Positions 55,922 to 64,000 of a stretch of 64,000 nucleotides of DNA are shown here, in pieces. The notes beneath the pieces were generated by a model. The model made no database searches. It had not been told where the DNA came from and saw only the letters and a list, made by a program, of their open reading frames with translations. The translations under genes and the position numbers were made by a program. The stretch's first letter is position 1. Each line of letters opens with the position of its first letter. The stretch spans positions 1 through 64,000 of the forward strand of contig JAUNMR010000006.1 in the NCBI GenBank assembly GCA_030537455.1, read 5' to 3'. The DNA is from Planctomycetia bacterium (GTDB lineage Bacteria > Planctomycetota > Planctomycetia > Pirellulales > Thermoguttaceae).

Positions 55922-56962
55922 ATGCCCGGTTATAAAACACATCTGACTTGGAGCTCCTCTCTGGGCGCCGGTCTTGGGTTTGTCGCCAATACGATTTTCC
56001 ACGTGCCTCTAACGCAGGCGATCTTTGGCGGAGCGCTCTGTGCACTCGGCGGTATTTTGCCGGATATCGATAGCGATTCCAGTCTCGCTTACCAACGTTG
56101 CATGACGACCATTTGCGGCGTCACCGCGCTACTCTTGGCAAGTAAACTTCGCGACTTCGATCTTGAATCAGAAACGATCGTCTTGATTTGCGTGGCAAAC
56201 TACCTCTTCGTGATGTATATTATCGGCAGTTTCGTTAAGAAACTTACCGCTCACCGTGGGATGTGTCATAGTATTCCCATGGGAATAATAGCCGCCGAAC
56301 TTCTCTACCTCATGAGCGCGGGCGACAACCAACTTCGTCTCTTTAAGGCGGCGTGTATTTTTTTCGGCGTGCTGATCCATCTGCTTCTCGACGAGGTCTA
56401 CAGCGTCTCTATCGGCGATAGTACGACTCTATCGCGCAATTATTACGACGAGTATGACAATTACAGCAGGTCTAGCAGTAGTAAGAAACGAAAGAACCGT
56501 CGTGTAGTCCAAGGCTTTCGCATTAAGAAGTCCTTCGGCACCGCCGTTAAACTCATCGACTACAAGCATATGGGGTCTACGATATGTTTTTATATAGTCG
56601 CAGCGATTCTTGGTAATTTAGCGCTTGAGGAACACAAGATCCTTCAAGGTCTGGACAAGGCCAATATCCTCGACGACCGCGGCATGGCTGCGGTAGAACG
56701 CGTACAGACGATGTACCCAAGCCAGTATGAACTTTCGATTGTGAAATGGATCGCAGAGAACGATTTGGTGCTCTCGCCAGGCTCTAATAATAACGCCAAG
56801 TGGCAAGAGCTACAGGAATCCCTTGCGCTTAACGACGACTCTTCAACCGAGTCCAACGACGTCAACGCTTCTAACGAGCGGAAAGTCACGCTTCTAGACA
56901 TAATCAACTGGAATAGCGTTACCTCGTCGCAATCGTCTCTCCCTCAAACTGACGCTCAATAG
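55922..56962 (+). CDS. YdjM-like membrane-bound metal-dependent hydrolase
   Basis: 346 residues from ATG 55922 (MPGYKTHL), the usual family start; an upstream ATG at 55829 would add 31 residues. Three to four membrane helices surround LPDIDSDSS and the HRGMCHS motif, which carry the conserved Asp and His residues of this group (also called LexA-binding, inner-membrane-associated hydrolases). A basic Ser/Lys linker (SSSKKRKNRR) follows the core. The C-terminal half is soluble and acidic with no known domain, so it is longer than E. coli YdjM (about 196 residues). Its substrate is unknown. pyrF begins 80 bp downstream. Confidence 0.8.
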   Translation: MPGYKTHLTWSSSLGAGLGFVANTIFHVPLTQAIFGGALCALGGILPDIDSDSSLAYQRCMTTICGVTALLLASKLRDFDLESETIVLICVANYLFVMYIIGSFVKKLTAHRGMCHSIPMGIIAAELLYLMSAGDNQLRLFKAACIFFGVLIHLLLDEVYSVSIGDSTTLSRNYYDEYDNYSRSSSSKKRKNRRVVQGFRIKKSFGTAVKLIDYKHMGSTICFYIVAAILGNLALEEHKILQGLDKANILDDRGMAAVERVQTMYPSQYELSIVKWIAENDLVLSPGSNNNAKWQELQESLALNDDSSTESNDVNASNERKVTLLDIINWNSVTSSQSSLPQTDAQ

Positions 56963-57042
56963 TTGCAACGCTGAGATTTGTACTCCCACAACTCAAATCT
57001 CTGACACGCTCATCCCTACCCTCAATTTCAAAGGAGTTATCC

Positions 57043-57978
57043 GTGCCGTCCTTCTCCGATCGCTTGGCCGCTCAAATCCGTAGCAAACGCAACCCGGTTC
57101 TTGTCGGATTGGATCCGCGCTGGGAGCAGATTCCCGAGGCGCTCAAAGCCAATAAATCACAGGAGAATCCACGTGACGTCAGTGACGTCTACGAAACGTT
57201 CTGTAAGGACGTCATCGACGTGGTCGCCCCGCTCGTGCCGGCTGTCAAACCACAAATGGCGTTCTTTGAACAATATGGTCCTTACTGCATGCTGGCGCTC
57301 AAAAATATCGTGGACTATGCGTCCTCTAAGGGACTTCTCGTTATTCTCGACGGCAAACGTAACGATATCGGCTCCACGGCAACCGCCTACGCACAAGGTC
57401 TTCTCGGCGCGAACGGCGTGAGCGTTTGGGGCGCAGACGCGCTCACGGTAAGCCCCTATTTGGGCGCCGATAGCCTCGAGCCGTTCGTCGACGTCGCCAA
57501 TGGTCGCAACGCCGGTCTGTTCATTCTCGTAAAGACGTCTAACCCCGGCGGCGCGCAGTTTCAGGATCTGGTCGCAAACGATAGCGCGCTCTACCTACAC
57601 GTCGCGCGCTACGTCGCCAAACTTTCCGCCACGAGCGCTCAAACTGTCAATAGCGTCTGCGGTTACGGTTCCATTGGCGCGGTCGTTGGCGCGACTTGGC
57701 CGGAGCAACTAACGCAGATCCGTGAAGCGGCGCCCCAAACATGGTTCCTCGTGCCGGGATACGGAAGTCAGGGCGGCGGCGCCGCCGACGTCGCTGGCGC
57801 GTTCGACTCACAAGGACTCGGCGCGATCATTAATAACTCGCGCGGTATTATCTTCGCGTATCGTCGCGCGCCTTACCAACAGCGCTTCGGTCAAGACCAT
57901 TGGCAAGAGGCAGTAGAAGCGTCCACTCGCGATATGATCGACGCGTTGCGTGCGGAAACCAGCGCCGGCGCGCTTTAA
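57043..57978 (+). CDS. pyrF: Orotidine 5'-phosphate decarboxylase, subfamily 2
   Basis: 311 residues starting at GTG 57043. AAAGGAG lies six bases upstream, which decides the GTG start. The active-site motif DGKRNDIGSTATAYA carries the Lys-Asp pair, and VGLDPRWEQIP and LVPGYGSQGGG bind the orotate and phosphate. It converts OMP to UMP, the last step of de novo pyrimidine synthesis. At 311 residues it belongs to the longer subfamily 2 rather than the E. coli form. It is convergent with fliI, sharing a terminator. Confidence 0.97.
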   Translation: MPSFSDRLAAQIRSKRNPVLVGLDPRWEQIPEALKANKSQENPRDVSDVYETFCKDVIDVVAPLVPAVKPQMAFFEQYGPYCMLALKNIVDYASSKGLLVILDGKRNDIGSTATAYAQGLLGANGVSVWGADALTVSPYLGADSLEPFVDVANGRNAGLFILVKTSNPGGAQFQDLVANDSALYLHVARYVAKLSATSAQTVNSVCGYGSIGAVVGATWPEQLTQIREAAPQTWFLVPGYGSQGGGAADVAGAFDSQGLGAIINNSRGIIFAYRRAPYQQRFGQDHWQEAVEASTRDMIDALRAETSAGAL

Positions 57979-58006
57979 TACAATTCGTCTCTGGGAACGT
58001 AAAACC

Positions 58007-58052
58007 AAAACGGAACCGGCACGGGTTTGTTTTCCCCGGTCGGTTCCGTTTT
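58007..58052. terminator. Bidirectional terminator between pyrF and fliI
   Basis: A perfect 12-bp stem, AAAACGGAACCG (58007-58018) with CGGTTCCGTTTT (58041-58052), with a 22-nt loop. T tracts follow on both strands. Confidence 0.93.
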
Positions 58053-58064
58053 CTTATGTGTGAT

Positions 58065-59384
58065 TTACTCTTCAAAGAGTCGCTTCATGCCCTCGAAGCT
58101 CTGCTCAAACGAGGCGCCCTCGTCGACGTTCTGTCGTAAGAATGCGTCGATTTTAGGCTTCATTTTCACCGCGTCGTCAATCTCTTTTGAGCTTCCGGCA
58201 CGATAAGCGCCGATAGAAATTAAATCTTCCGCGTCACGATATGTGCCGATGAGCTGTCGCACGCGATTAGCCATTTCCAAATGCTCGCGTGTGCAGATCG
58301 ACGTTGTGAGTCGACTCACGCTATCGAGCACGTCAATCGCGGGATAAAAGCCTCTGGCGCTTAGCTTTCGCGACAGCCAGATATGCCCGTCAAGTAGCCC
58401 GCGAACGGCGTCGCAAATTGGATCCTGCTGATCGTCACCCTCGACTAACACCGTAAAGAACGCCGTTATACTACCATTTTCACTACGTCCTGCGCGTTCA
58501 ACTAACTTCGGTAAACTCGTGAAAACACTGGGAGTATACCCTTTGGTAGTCGGCGGCTCTCCAGCGGCCAGACCAATTTCACGCTGTGCCATGGCAAATC
58601 GCGTAAGGGAGTCCATGAGAAACAAGACGTTCTTGCCCTGGTCGCGGAAATACTCCGCAATTGCCATCGAGGCATAGGCGGCGCGCACGCGCATTAAGGG
58701 CGGTTCATTAGAGGTCGACGCCACCACCACGCTCTTCTGTCGCCCCTGAGGTCCAAGTTCACGATCAATAAAATCGTTCACTTCACGACCACGTTCGCCA
58801 ATAAGCCCCACAACGACAACGTCTGCGTTGGTATAACGCGTCATCATGCCCAAGGTGACGCTCTTACCGACGCCGGACCCTGCAAAGACGCCAAGACGCT
58901 GTCCCTGGCCGCAGGTCAATAGCGCGTCAATGGCGCGTACGCCGGTGGAGAGAATCGTGTCGATACGCGGTCGATCGCACGGTTCCGGCGGTTTGCGGTC
59001 GTAACGCGTTCGTACGGTCAAGGCTGGGGTAGCGCCGGAGTCGATTACATGACCAAAACCATTGACCACACGTCCGAGCAACTCCTCGCCTACCGCAAGC
59101 CACGGCATGGTTTTGACAAGTTCAATCTTCGCGCCACGTCGCACTCCGGTGAGATCCGAATAGGAATACAGTAGAGTTAAATTATCACGAAACCCAATGA
59201 CCTCGGCGAGAAGCTCTTCGGAATCGTCGTGTCGTTCCACGCGCGCAATAGCGCCAATGGGGGCGGAAAAACCAACCGCAGCGATCGTCATGCCCTCGGT
59301 GCGCACAACGCTACCGATAATTCGCGCAGGCGCAACGCTTTGGACTTGCTCCAAAATATAATTGAGGAAATGTGAATTATCCAT
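58065..59384 (-). CDS. fliI: Flagellum-specific ATP synthase
   Basis: 439 residues from ATG 59384, the normal FliI length; a start at 59462 would add 26 unrelated residues and overlap fliH. Walker A AGSGVGKS lies at about 168-175. The F1/FliI-type signature is LMDSLTRFAMAQREIGLAAGEPP, and Walker B is VLFLMDS. It energises the flagellar type III export gate as a hexamer. FliH (its regulator) is encoded 19 bp upstream in the same operon. The C-terminal tail is short and charged. Confidence 0.96.
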   Translation of the reverse strand: MDNSHFLNYILEQVQSVAPARIIGSVVRTEGMTIAAVGFSAPIGAIARVERHDDSEELLAEVIGFRDNLTLLYSYSDLTGVRRGAKIELVKTMPWLAVGEELLGRVVNGFGHVIDSGATPALTVRTRYDRKPPEPCDRPRIDTILSTGVRAIDALLTCGQGQRLGVFAGSGVGKSVTLGMMTRYTNADVVVVGLIGERGREVNDFIDRELGPQGRQKSVVVASTSNEPPLMRVRAAYASMAIAEYFRDQGKNVLFLMDSLTRFAMAQREIGLAAGEPPTTKGYTPSVFTSLPKLVERAGRSENGSITAFFTVLVEGDDQQDPICDAVRGLLDGHIWLSRKLSARGFYPAIDVLDSVSRLTTSICTREHLEMANRVRQLIGTYRDAEDLISIGAYRAGSSKEIDDAVKMKPKIDAFLRQNVDEGASFEQSFEGMKRLFEE

Positions 59385-59403
59385 CTTACGTCTGTCCCCG
59401 ACT

Positions 59404-60345
59404 TTAATGCGAAAGTTCGTCGACAATACGTTCCAGTCTCGCCTCAAGTCGTTCGTCCACAACGCCCAAGGAAGTTTCCACCAGGCATCCTCCGCGCGAG
59501 ACTTTGGGGTCTGGTATTAATTCAGATTTCGCAAGACAGCCCGTCTCTTCTAGAAGATTGTTAATCGGTTGCTTTAATGCGTTGACGTCGCGCGGGTTCA
59601 TACGAATCTTTAAGCTGGTACAATTCATTGCCAGCTCTAACGCCTCGCGCAATAGATCCAAGGGCGCTTCACGCGCAATACTCGGTTCTCGCATAATCGT
59701 TTGATAGGCGATCGCCGCGGCAATTTGCAGGATATTCTCTTGCCAATTCTGCAGTAAGGCATGACGCGCGCCCTTAAGCTCACGAATGAGCTTATGGAGC
59801 GGCTGAGTCTCCGTGTCGCAGAACTCTTGTACACGCGCTTGAGTTTGTCGTTCGACCTCCTCTTGCAACTCCTGACGCGCCTGCTCTTTGCCTAGCTCCA
59901 GTCCTTCGGCTCGCCCCTGTTCGCGTCCCGCGGCAAGACCTTCTTTTCGCGCCTGTTCAAAAGTCGCAGTTTTTAATTTTTCCTGCTCTTGTTCCAGTGT
60001 GACCGCAAGCTGATCGAGTTCCTCCTCTCTGTGACGCACAATGTCAATTTGCCGCTGTAACTCCTCGCTACGGCTAGCAAGACGTTGGTCAAAATCCGCT
60101 TGTAAGCGTTCGACTTGCTCGTGTGCGCGCGCAATAATCTTGGCGGCTTCCTCATTAATCTTTTTCAGAAAAAGATTTGCGCGTCGTTCTAGCTCTTCGA
60201 AATTATCCTGGTTACGCTCGGCGGCGCCACGATTGGTAAAGGCGCCCGTTAGCTGGTATTGTGACGCTTCAGGCAATTGGAACTCTACAGGCTCCGGTCG
60301 CGCCGGCTCGCCCGGTCTGGAAGAACGATTACCGTCTTTACTCAT
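59404..60345 (-). CDS. fliH: Flagellar assembly protein FliH
   Basis: 313 residues from ATG 60345, which overlaps the fliG stop by 8 bp. Residues 40-170 are a long Glu/Gln/Arg-rich coiled coil with AAGREQGRAEGLELGKEQ (the Gx3G-like helix typical of FliH/YscL). The C-terminal 130 residues (AIAYQTIMREPS, LKIRMNPRDVNAL, RGGCLVETSLGVVDERLEARLE) match the V-ATPase E-subunit-like domain that holds FliI. It is longer than E. coli FliH (about 235). It should bind FliI and guide it to the export gate. Translation coupling to fliG is likely. Confidence 0.9.
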   Translation of the reverse strand: MSKDGNRSSRPGEPARPEPVEFQLPEASQYQLTGAFTNRGAAERNQDNFEELERRANLFLKKINEEAAKIIARAHEQVERLQADFDQRLASRSEELQRQIDIVRHREEELDQLAVTLEQEQEKLKTATFEQARKEGLAAGREQGRAEGLELGKEQARQELQEEVERQTQARVQEFCDTETQPLHKLIRELKGARHALLQNWQENILQIAAAIAYQTIMREPSIAREAPLDLLREALELAMNCTSLKIRMNPRDVNALKQPINNLLEETGCLAKSELIPDPKVSRGGCLVETSLGVVDERLEARLERIVDELSH

Positions 60346-60913
60346 GTTCAGTAACCAACCTGTTGAGAACGTTTTCAAATTGACGACACGCTAAAGCTGG
60401 ACGCTTTAAACGGCGCATGAATTCTGTTGTTTCCGCACGCGTCTGTTCGCACAAAAGATTTAACGCCCCTAACCGGTACGATTGTTTCAAGCGCGCGAGT
60501 ATCGCGGCGATAACCGCAGGTCGTTCGTTTTTTAACCTATTAGCCAACAACGTACAACCCATGTTCTGTGCGCTGAAATCGTCGTCAGAGGCGCCAATGC
60601 TGTGGCGCGCAAGATTAACGCATTGCACAAATTGCGGCGCAAGTCTGAGCGCTTCTGGGTCTTCGTTCATTGCGTCGAGGAATAGCGCTATCACGCGCTG
60701 AAGTTCCTCTTGAGAAACGTCGTCAATTCGACTGGCCTCCAGCGCAATCTCTTTTGCGACCTGCGGTTCGAATGACGCCAAAAGAGCGTCGGCGGCGTCC
60801 GGCTCCAAACAGGAGAGAAATAACGCAACGTTGCGCGCTCCTAGCGCAGAGAGGGACGACGGCGTCTCGTGTCGTGGCGTTAAATAATCGGTTTGAATCT
60901 TTTCAGACGTCAT
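60338..60913 (-). CDS. fliG: FliG-like protein lacking the C-terminal torque domain
   Basis: 191 residues. Residues 25-95 match FliG-N (VALFLSCLEPDAADALLASF, VSQEELQRVIALFLDAM), and 125-170 match the FliG middle domain (LKNERPAVIAAILARLKQ, where NERPA stands for the usual EHPQR-type motif). The protein stops there: the C-terminal domain that carries the charged residues contacting MotA is absent, and no frameshifted remainder follows, as fliH begins at once. FliG normally has about 330 residues. It sits exactly where fliG belongs, between fliF and fliH. It may be a structural adaptor, with a full-length FliG encoded elsewhere. Confidence 0.8.
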   Translation of the reverse strand: MTSEKIQTDYLTPRHETPSSLSALGARNVALFLSCLEPDAADALLASFEPQVAKEIALEASRIDDVSQEELQRVIALFLDAMNEDPEALRLAPQFVQCVNLARHSIGASDDDFSAQNMGCTLLANRLKNERPAVIAAILARLKQSYRLGALNLLCEQTRAETTEFMRRLKRPALACRQFENVLNRLVTEHE

Positions 60914-60982
60914 ATCGACATGTGGTTAAGACGCCAAGAGCGCGCGTGAATTGCGTCAAGGCGATTAGTTATTGTTCAAATT

Positions 60983-63595
60983 CTAGTTGGTTCTTTTAAC
61001 CCAACGTTGCAAGGACTGCGCGGCTCTCTCAGGATAATTTGCAATTCGCTCTAACGCCACGCGTCTCTGACGCAGGAATTCGTCGTCTGGACTAGCGCCA
61101 AGTTGAGCGTCGCTGGCACGCGCGTTGGACGAGCTCGTGGAAGCGCTCGAACGTCGCGCAACTGTTTCGGGTTGCGTCAAGAGCATAAGTTCGTCGTCTA
61201 ATTCGTCGTCGTAACTATCGAGATCCTCGAAGATATCAGAGTCTTTGACCAGGTCGTTGCGCTCGTCGACTCTAGCGCCGCTTTCTCGCGACGCTTCAGA
61301 ACGCGTCGTTCGGCGTGAACTTACGCTTCTGGTTGTCAACTCTTTTGACTCTGTTTTCAGACGACGTTGAACACGACGCGCCGACGCGTCTTTTCCAAGA
61401 GCTTGTCGGCGATCATTCTGTGTGCTATTGCGTTCATTTTCGGCGACATTATTCTTACCGTCGCCTCTAAATCGTTCTGTGATAACGACAAGACACTTGA
61501 CGATAAAATAAAACGCCACGGACAGACCTAAAATCCAGGTCCAATTAGCTCGTAGGAATCGAACAATTCTCTGTGTGTTCGTGAAATATTCGCGCCACGA
61601 CGGGGTCGGCAGTTGTGAACTGAGTGAATCGTCAGCGTCCTGAGCCTGTGCATACGCGCCGTTTTCCTCCGAAACGTCAGACGTCGCAATGTCGGGCGCC
61701 ACGCTTTCGGCATATGGTTCATTAAGCTCGTTACAGTGAGCGCTAACAGTCTTACCCTCGAGGGCGTTTGCGAGATTATGACCCAGCTCAAGTTCTGCGC
61801 CGTTAACGTCAGACAAAGTCGTAGCGAACGGTTCAGACTCCGCTATCGGCGCGGTCTGCAAATAATTCGACACACTGTCGACGACGTCGTGGTCAATCGA
61901 GAGCGCCTGAGCGTCGGCAAGGGAGTCGACGTCAGAAAAGACGTCAACGACAAACCACCGCGCCAGATCGGAATCGAGCCAACCGAGTTTTTCACTAGTC
62001 GGGCGGAATAGGTCAATGGCAAACTGCTTGGTTTCGCGCAGAATTTTATCTTCGATCAGGGCATAAAACTCCTCCGTCAATTCAGCGCTATTTTTTTCTT
62101 TCGCCTGGCGCGCCACGCGTACAATGTAACTACGTGGCAAAGCGATATGCACGGAAATAGAACGCATTTTAAAATTGGCGTTATTATTACCAGTTTGGAC
62201 GTTCGCAGGCTTCGTGTCATGGTCGTTATGCGCGTCGCTCGTGCCATTGGAGGACGTGTCAAGATTAGTCTCGGGCGCGTTCATTGCGTCGATAGACATA
62301 TCAACGAGAGCGCCGACCAGATCGGTAGCGCTCGGCGCGATTTTAGCGCTCTGAGGCTCGCGCGGTTCCTCTTCGTACATTGCCGACACAATTGGGTTAA
62401 AGGAGTTAGAGCGCTCTCCCGCTGCTGGCACAGCGACGTAAGAGCGTCGTGGCGACGCAGCGGTATAATTGGCAGGCGCAACGTTTGCATCGGGGTTAAT
62501 ATGCTGTGTAAATTCTCTCTGCAGACGTTTGCCTCTTGACCTTTGGGGCGCGCCCAATTGCGCGGCGCCACCGTTCAAAGCGACAACGACCTGAGACGTT
62601 TGAGCCTCGACGGCGTCGTCATGCGCGGACTTAATATACCCGCGTTGGGTCATTGCCAAGGCGGAATTACCTCCAACCTCGGAAATATCAACCGACGGTA
62701 CGTTGGAAAAAACGTTTGCGTCTACAAGCGCGTCGTCAAAGGCATACGCCATGGAATTAGCGCGCTTGTGCCCGTCATAGCGCGCAAACGCGTCATTGCC
62801 CTGTCGCGTCAGTTCCACCACGACCGCCACGCGAACGTTCGGTATATTGTCCAAAGCGTCTAAATATTTGTCGCGCCAGTACTTTTCAACCCGTTCTTTC
62901 TCCGCGCCCAGTTGTAATTCCCCGGAGCCGGTCACGGCAGTTTGCGCGCCAATATAAGACTTGCCCTCGCGTAGGTCGAGGATCGAAATATTCTCCTCGC
63001 CGGAAATTCCCAACTGATGTTTTGTCGCAATTGTAATTGCGGAAAGAGCGTTGGCGTCGAGAGAATAACCGTTCTTAAACGCGACGCCGACGGAAGCGGT
63101 CACCACGTTCTTATTACTAAAGCCCACGCGTTCCGGGCGTGCGCGTACGCCAACGGTTGCAAACGCCACGCCGCGCATCTGTTCAATTGTGCGCTCAAGC
63201 TGCGTGGCGCACGCGTTCAATTCACGTAGTCGTGTCTTGGATTCCGACTCAAACGCGCTCATTTCACGCATGGCGTCGACGCGCTCCTGACCCGGCGCTT
63301 TCGGATATGCCCCGGCGTTCGCAAGAGCCGAGCGATAGACGCTGAGCTTCTCACGCGGCGCCTTTAATTGACCGTCGTCCCAACTATAGTCGTTCAGACC
63401 AGCGGCGCCTAACGCTACGCTGGCGCGTTTCTGATCCTCCAAGCCATAAACCCAACCGTCGAAAACGCACTCTAAGGTCGCGTCCGTCTTGACCTTACTA
63501 TTACGGTAAGCGCAAACGGCTACGATCGACATGAGAATCGCTATCATCGCACAGATTAGCGTCGCTCTCGATATCTTGTCGTTGTCCTTGTTCAT
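60983..63595 (-). CDS. fliF: Flagellar M-ring protein FliF, enlarged
   Basis: 870 residues (FliF usually about 550). The first membrane helix is at about 11-30 and the second at about 680-703 (WTWILGLSVAFYFIV). A ring-building domain lies at about 160-215 (ASVGVAFKNGYSLDANALSAI to ENISILDL), followed by an EKERVEKYWRDKYLDAL segment. Between about 290 and 680 there is a long region rich in Asn, Ser and Ala. After the second helix comes a cytoplasmic tail of about 165 residues ending in ERIANYPERAAQSLQRWVK, which matches the FliF C-terminal helix that binds FliG-N. It would form the MS-ring of the basal body. First gene of the fliFGHI operon. Confidence 0.88.
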   Translation of the reverse strand: MNKDNDKISRATLICAMIAILMSIVAVCAYRNSKVKTDATLECVFDGWVYGLEDQKRASVALGAAGLNDYSWDDGQLKAPREKLSVYRSALANAGAYPKAPGQERVDAMREMSAFESESKTRLRELNACATQLERTIEQMRGVAFATVGVRARPERVGFSNKNVVTASVGVAFKNGYSLDANALSAITIATKHQLGISGEENISILDLREGKSYIGAQTAVTGSGELQLGAEKERVEKYWRDKYLDALDNIPNVRVAVVVELTRQGNDAFARYDGHKRANSMAYAFDDALVDANVFSNVPSVDISEVGGNSALAMTQRGYIKSAHDDAVEAQTSQVVVALNGGAAQLGAPQRSRGKRLQREFTQHINPDANVAPANYTAASPRRSYVAVPAAGERSNSFNPIVSAMYEEEPREPQSAKIAPSATDLVGALVDMSIDAMNAPETNLDTSSNGTSDAHNDHDTKPANVQTGNNNANFKMRSISVHIALPRSYIVRVARQAKEKNSAELTEEFYALIEDKILRETKQFAIDLFRPTSEKLGWLDSDLARWFVVDVFSDVDSLADAQALSIDHDVVDSVSNYLQTAPIAESEPFATTLSDVNGAELELGHNLANALEGKTVSAHCNELNEPYAESVAPDIATSDVSEENGAYAQAQDADDSLSSQLPTPSWREYFTNTQRIVRFLRANWTWILGLSVAFYFIVKCLVVITERFRGDGKNNVAENERNSTQNDRRQALGKDASARRVQRRLKTESKELTTRSVSSRRTTRSEASRESGARVDERNDLVKDSDIFEDLDSYDDELDDELMLLTQPETVARRSSASTSSSNARASDAQLGASPDDEFLRQRRVALERIANYPERAAQSLQRWVKRTN

Positions 63596-64000
63596 ACGTT
63601 TATACCTGCGAAATCGTCCCTGCTCGCTTCGACGACCAGCGTCGCGCGTGAACGCGTCGTGAAAAACCTCACGCCACGCAGAACTGGTTCGGCAAACTTA
63701 TCCTTAACTTTGCCATGCGCCGATACGTTGTTTGGATAGAACGTTCATTCGTCTCACATACAAACAAACGTACAGACAGTCTAGCCGTCGAATGGCGCTT
63801 GTAGAACCTATACAATCGTAGTCAAAAGGTCAAGAGCGATCTATCAGAACTAACGATTCAACCGTTTTCGTATTTTGCAACAGTTAGTCAAGTTGATAAA
63901 TATAGGGCGCTTACATTAACTAGGTAAGGATTAACGCGGTTATATTAATCCTACCGATCTTGTCCAAACAAAACTTGAGTAAAAAAAAAGGCAAAATCGA
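63596..64000. other. Upstream region of the flagellar operon
   Basis: No gene. It must hold the fliF promoter (minus strand). A hairpin AGGATTA (63927-63933) with TAATCCT (63946-63952) lies near the right edge, and a nine-A run at about 63980-63989 could be the T tract of a minus-strand terminator whose stem is outside the window. No sigma-28 or sigma-54 box was recognised. Confidence 0.45.

Noticed and set aside
60338-60913. FliG shortened by a frameshift in the sequence
   Set aside because: The next gene, fliH, starts within 8 bp of the stop, leaving no room for a lost C-domain.

Overview
The window looks like a chromosomal segment of a planctomycete (Planctomycetota, probably Pirellulales-like, GC near 50%). 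This rests on gene content. There is a eukaryotic-type UDP-sugar pyrophosphorylase, a giant secreted protein joining a hydrazine-synthase-alpha-like region with two haem-c motifs to a SUMF1-like domain, an ABC-2 system with a very large soluble partner, a Tat-exported hydroxypyruvate-isomerase-like protein, a CvpA-like protein, and a full outer-membrane theme (LptD-like protein, beta-barrel protein, autotransporter). Secreted glycan-degrading enzymes, NagA and an iron-sulfur flavoprotein suggest an anaerobic or gut-type glycan degrader; that lifestyle is inference.

Layout. 1-1.7 kb: GH20-like hexosaminidase cut by the window edge. 2.0-8.5 kb (minus): beta-barrel protein, cysteine hydrolase, MsbA-like ABC exporter, polytopic membrane protein. 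8.6-9.2 kb: TetR-type regulator. 9.6-14.8 kb: three-gene ABC-2 operon with two ATGA stop/start overlaps. 14.8-15.4 kb: gene-free, hairpin-rich stretch that may encode a small RNA. 15.4-19.3 kb (plus): UDP-sugar pyrophosphorylase, PlsC-like acyltransferase, secreted beta-helix protein. 19.4-26.5 kb (minus): iron-sulfur flavoprotein, nagA, fabI, pyrG, metG. 26.8-31.3 kb: the giant dihaem/SUMF1 protein. 31.6-35.8 kb (plus): two tandem secreted paralogues and a CinA-like protein. 36-42.2 kb (minus): Hyi-like protein, LptD-like protein, alpha/beta hydrolase with Asp at the nucleophile elbow. 42.3 kb: tRNA-Ser(UGA). 42.7-48.8 kb: GH78-like rhamnosidase, FliA-type sigma factor, secreted GH99/71-like protein. 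48.9-54.1 kb: autotransporter, RluA-type pseudouridine synthase, tRNA-Ser(CGA). 54.3-58.0 kb: CvpA-like protein, YdjM-like membrane protein, pyrF. 58.1-63.6 kb (minus): fliF-fliG-fliH-fliI, with a FliG that lacks its C-terminal torque domain.

How the parts fit. The GH20, GH78, beta-helix, GH99/71-like and NagA genes form a dispersed glycan-use set. The LptD-like protein, MsbA-like exporter, PlsC, FabI, beta-barrel and autotransporter serve a diderm envelope. The flagellar genes and sigma-28 indicate motility. Most transcription units end in clear hairpin terminators, which give the operon boundaries. No CRISPR array, transposase or prophage was seen. The strongest candidates for something undescribed are the dihaem/SUMF1 fusion, the torque-domain-less FliG, the gene-free hairpin cluster at 14.9-15.2 kb, and the tandem paralogue pair.
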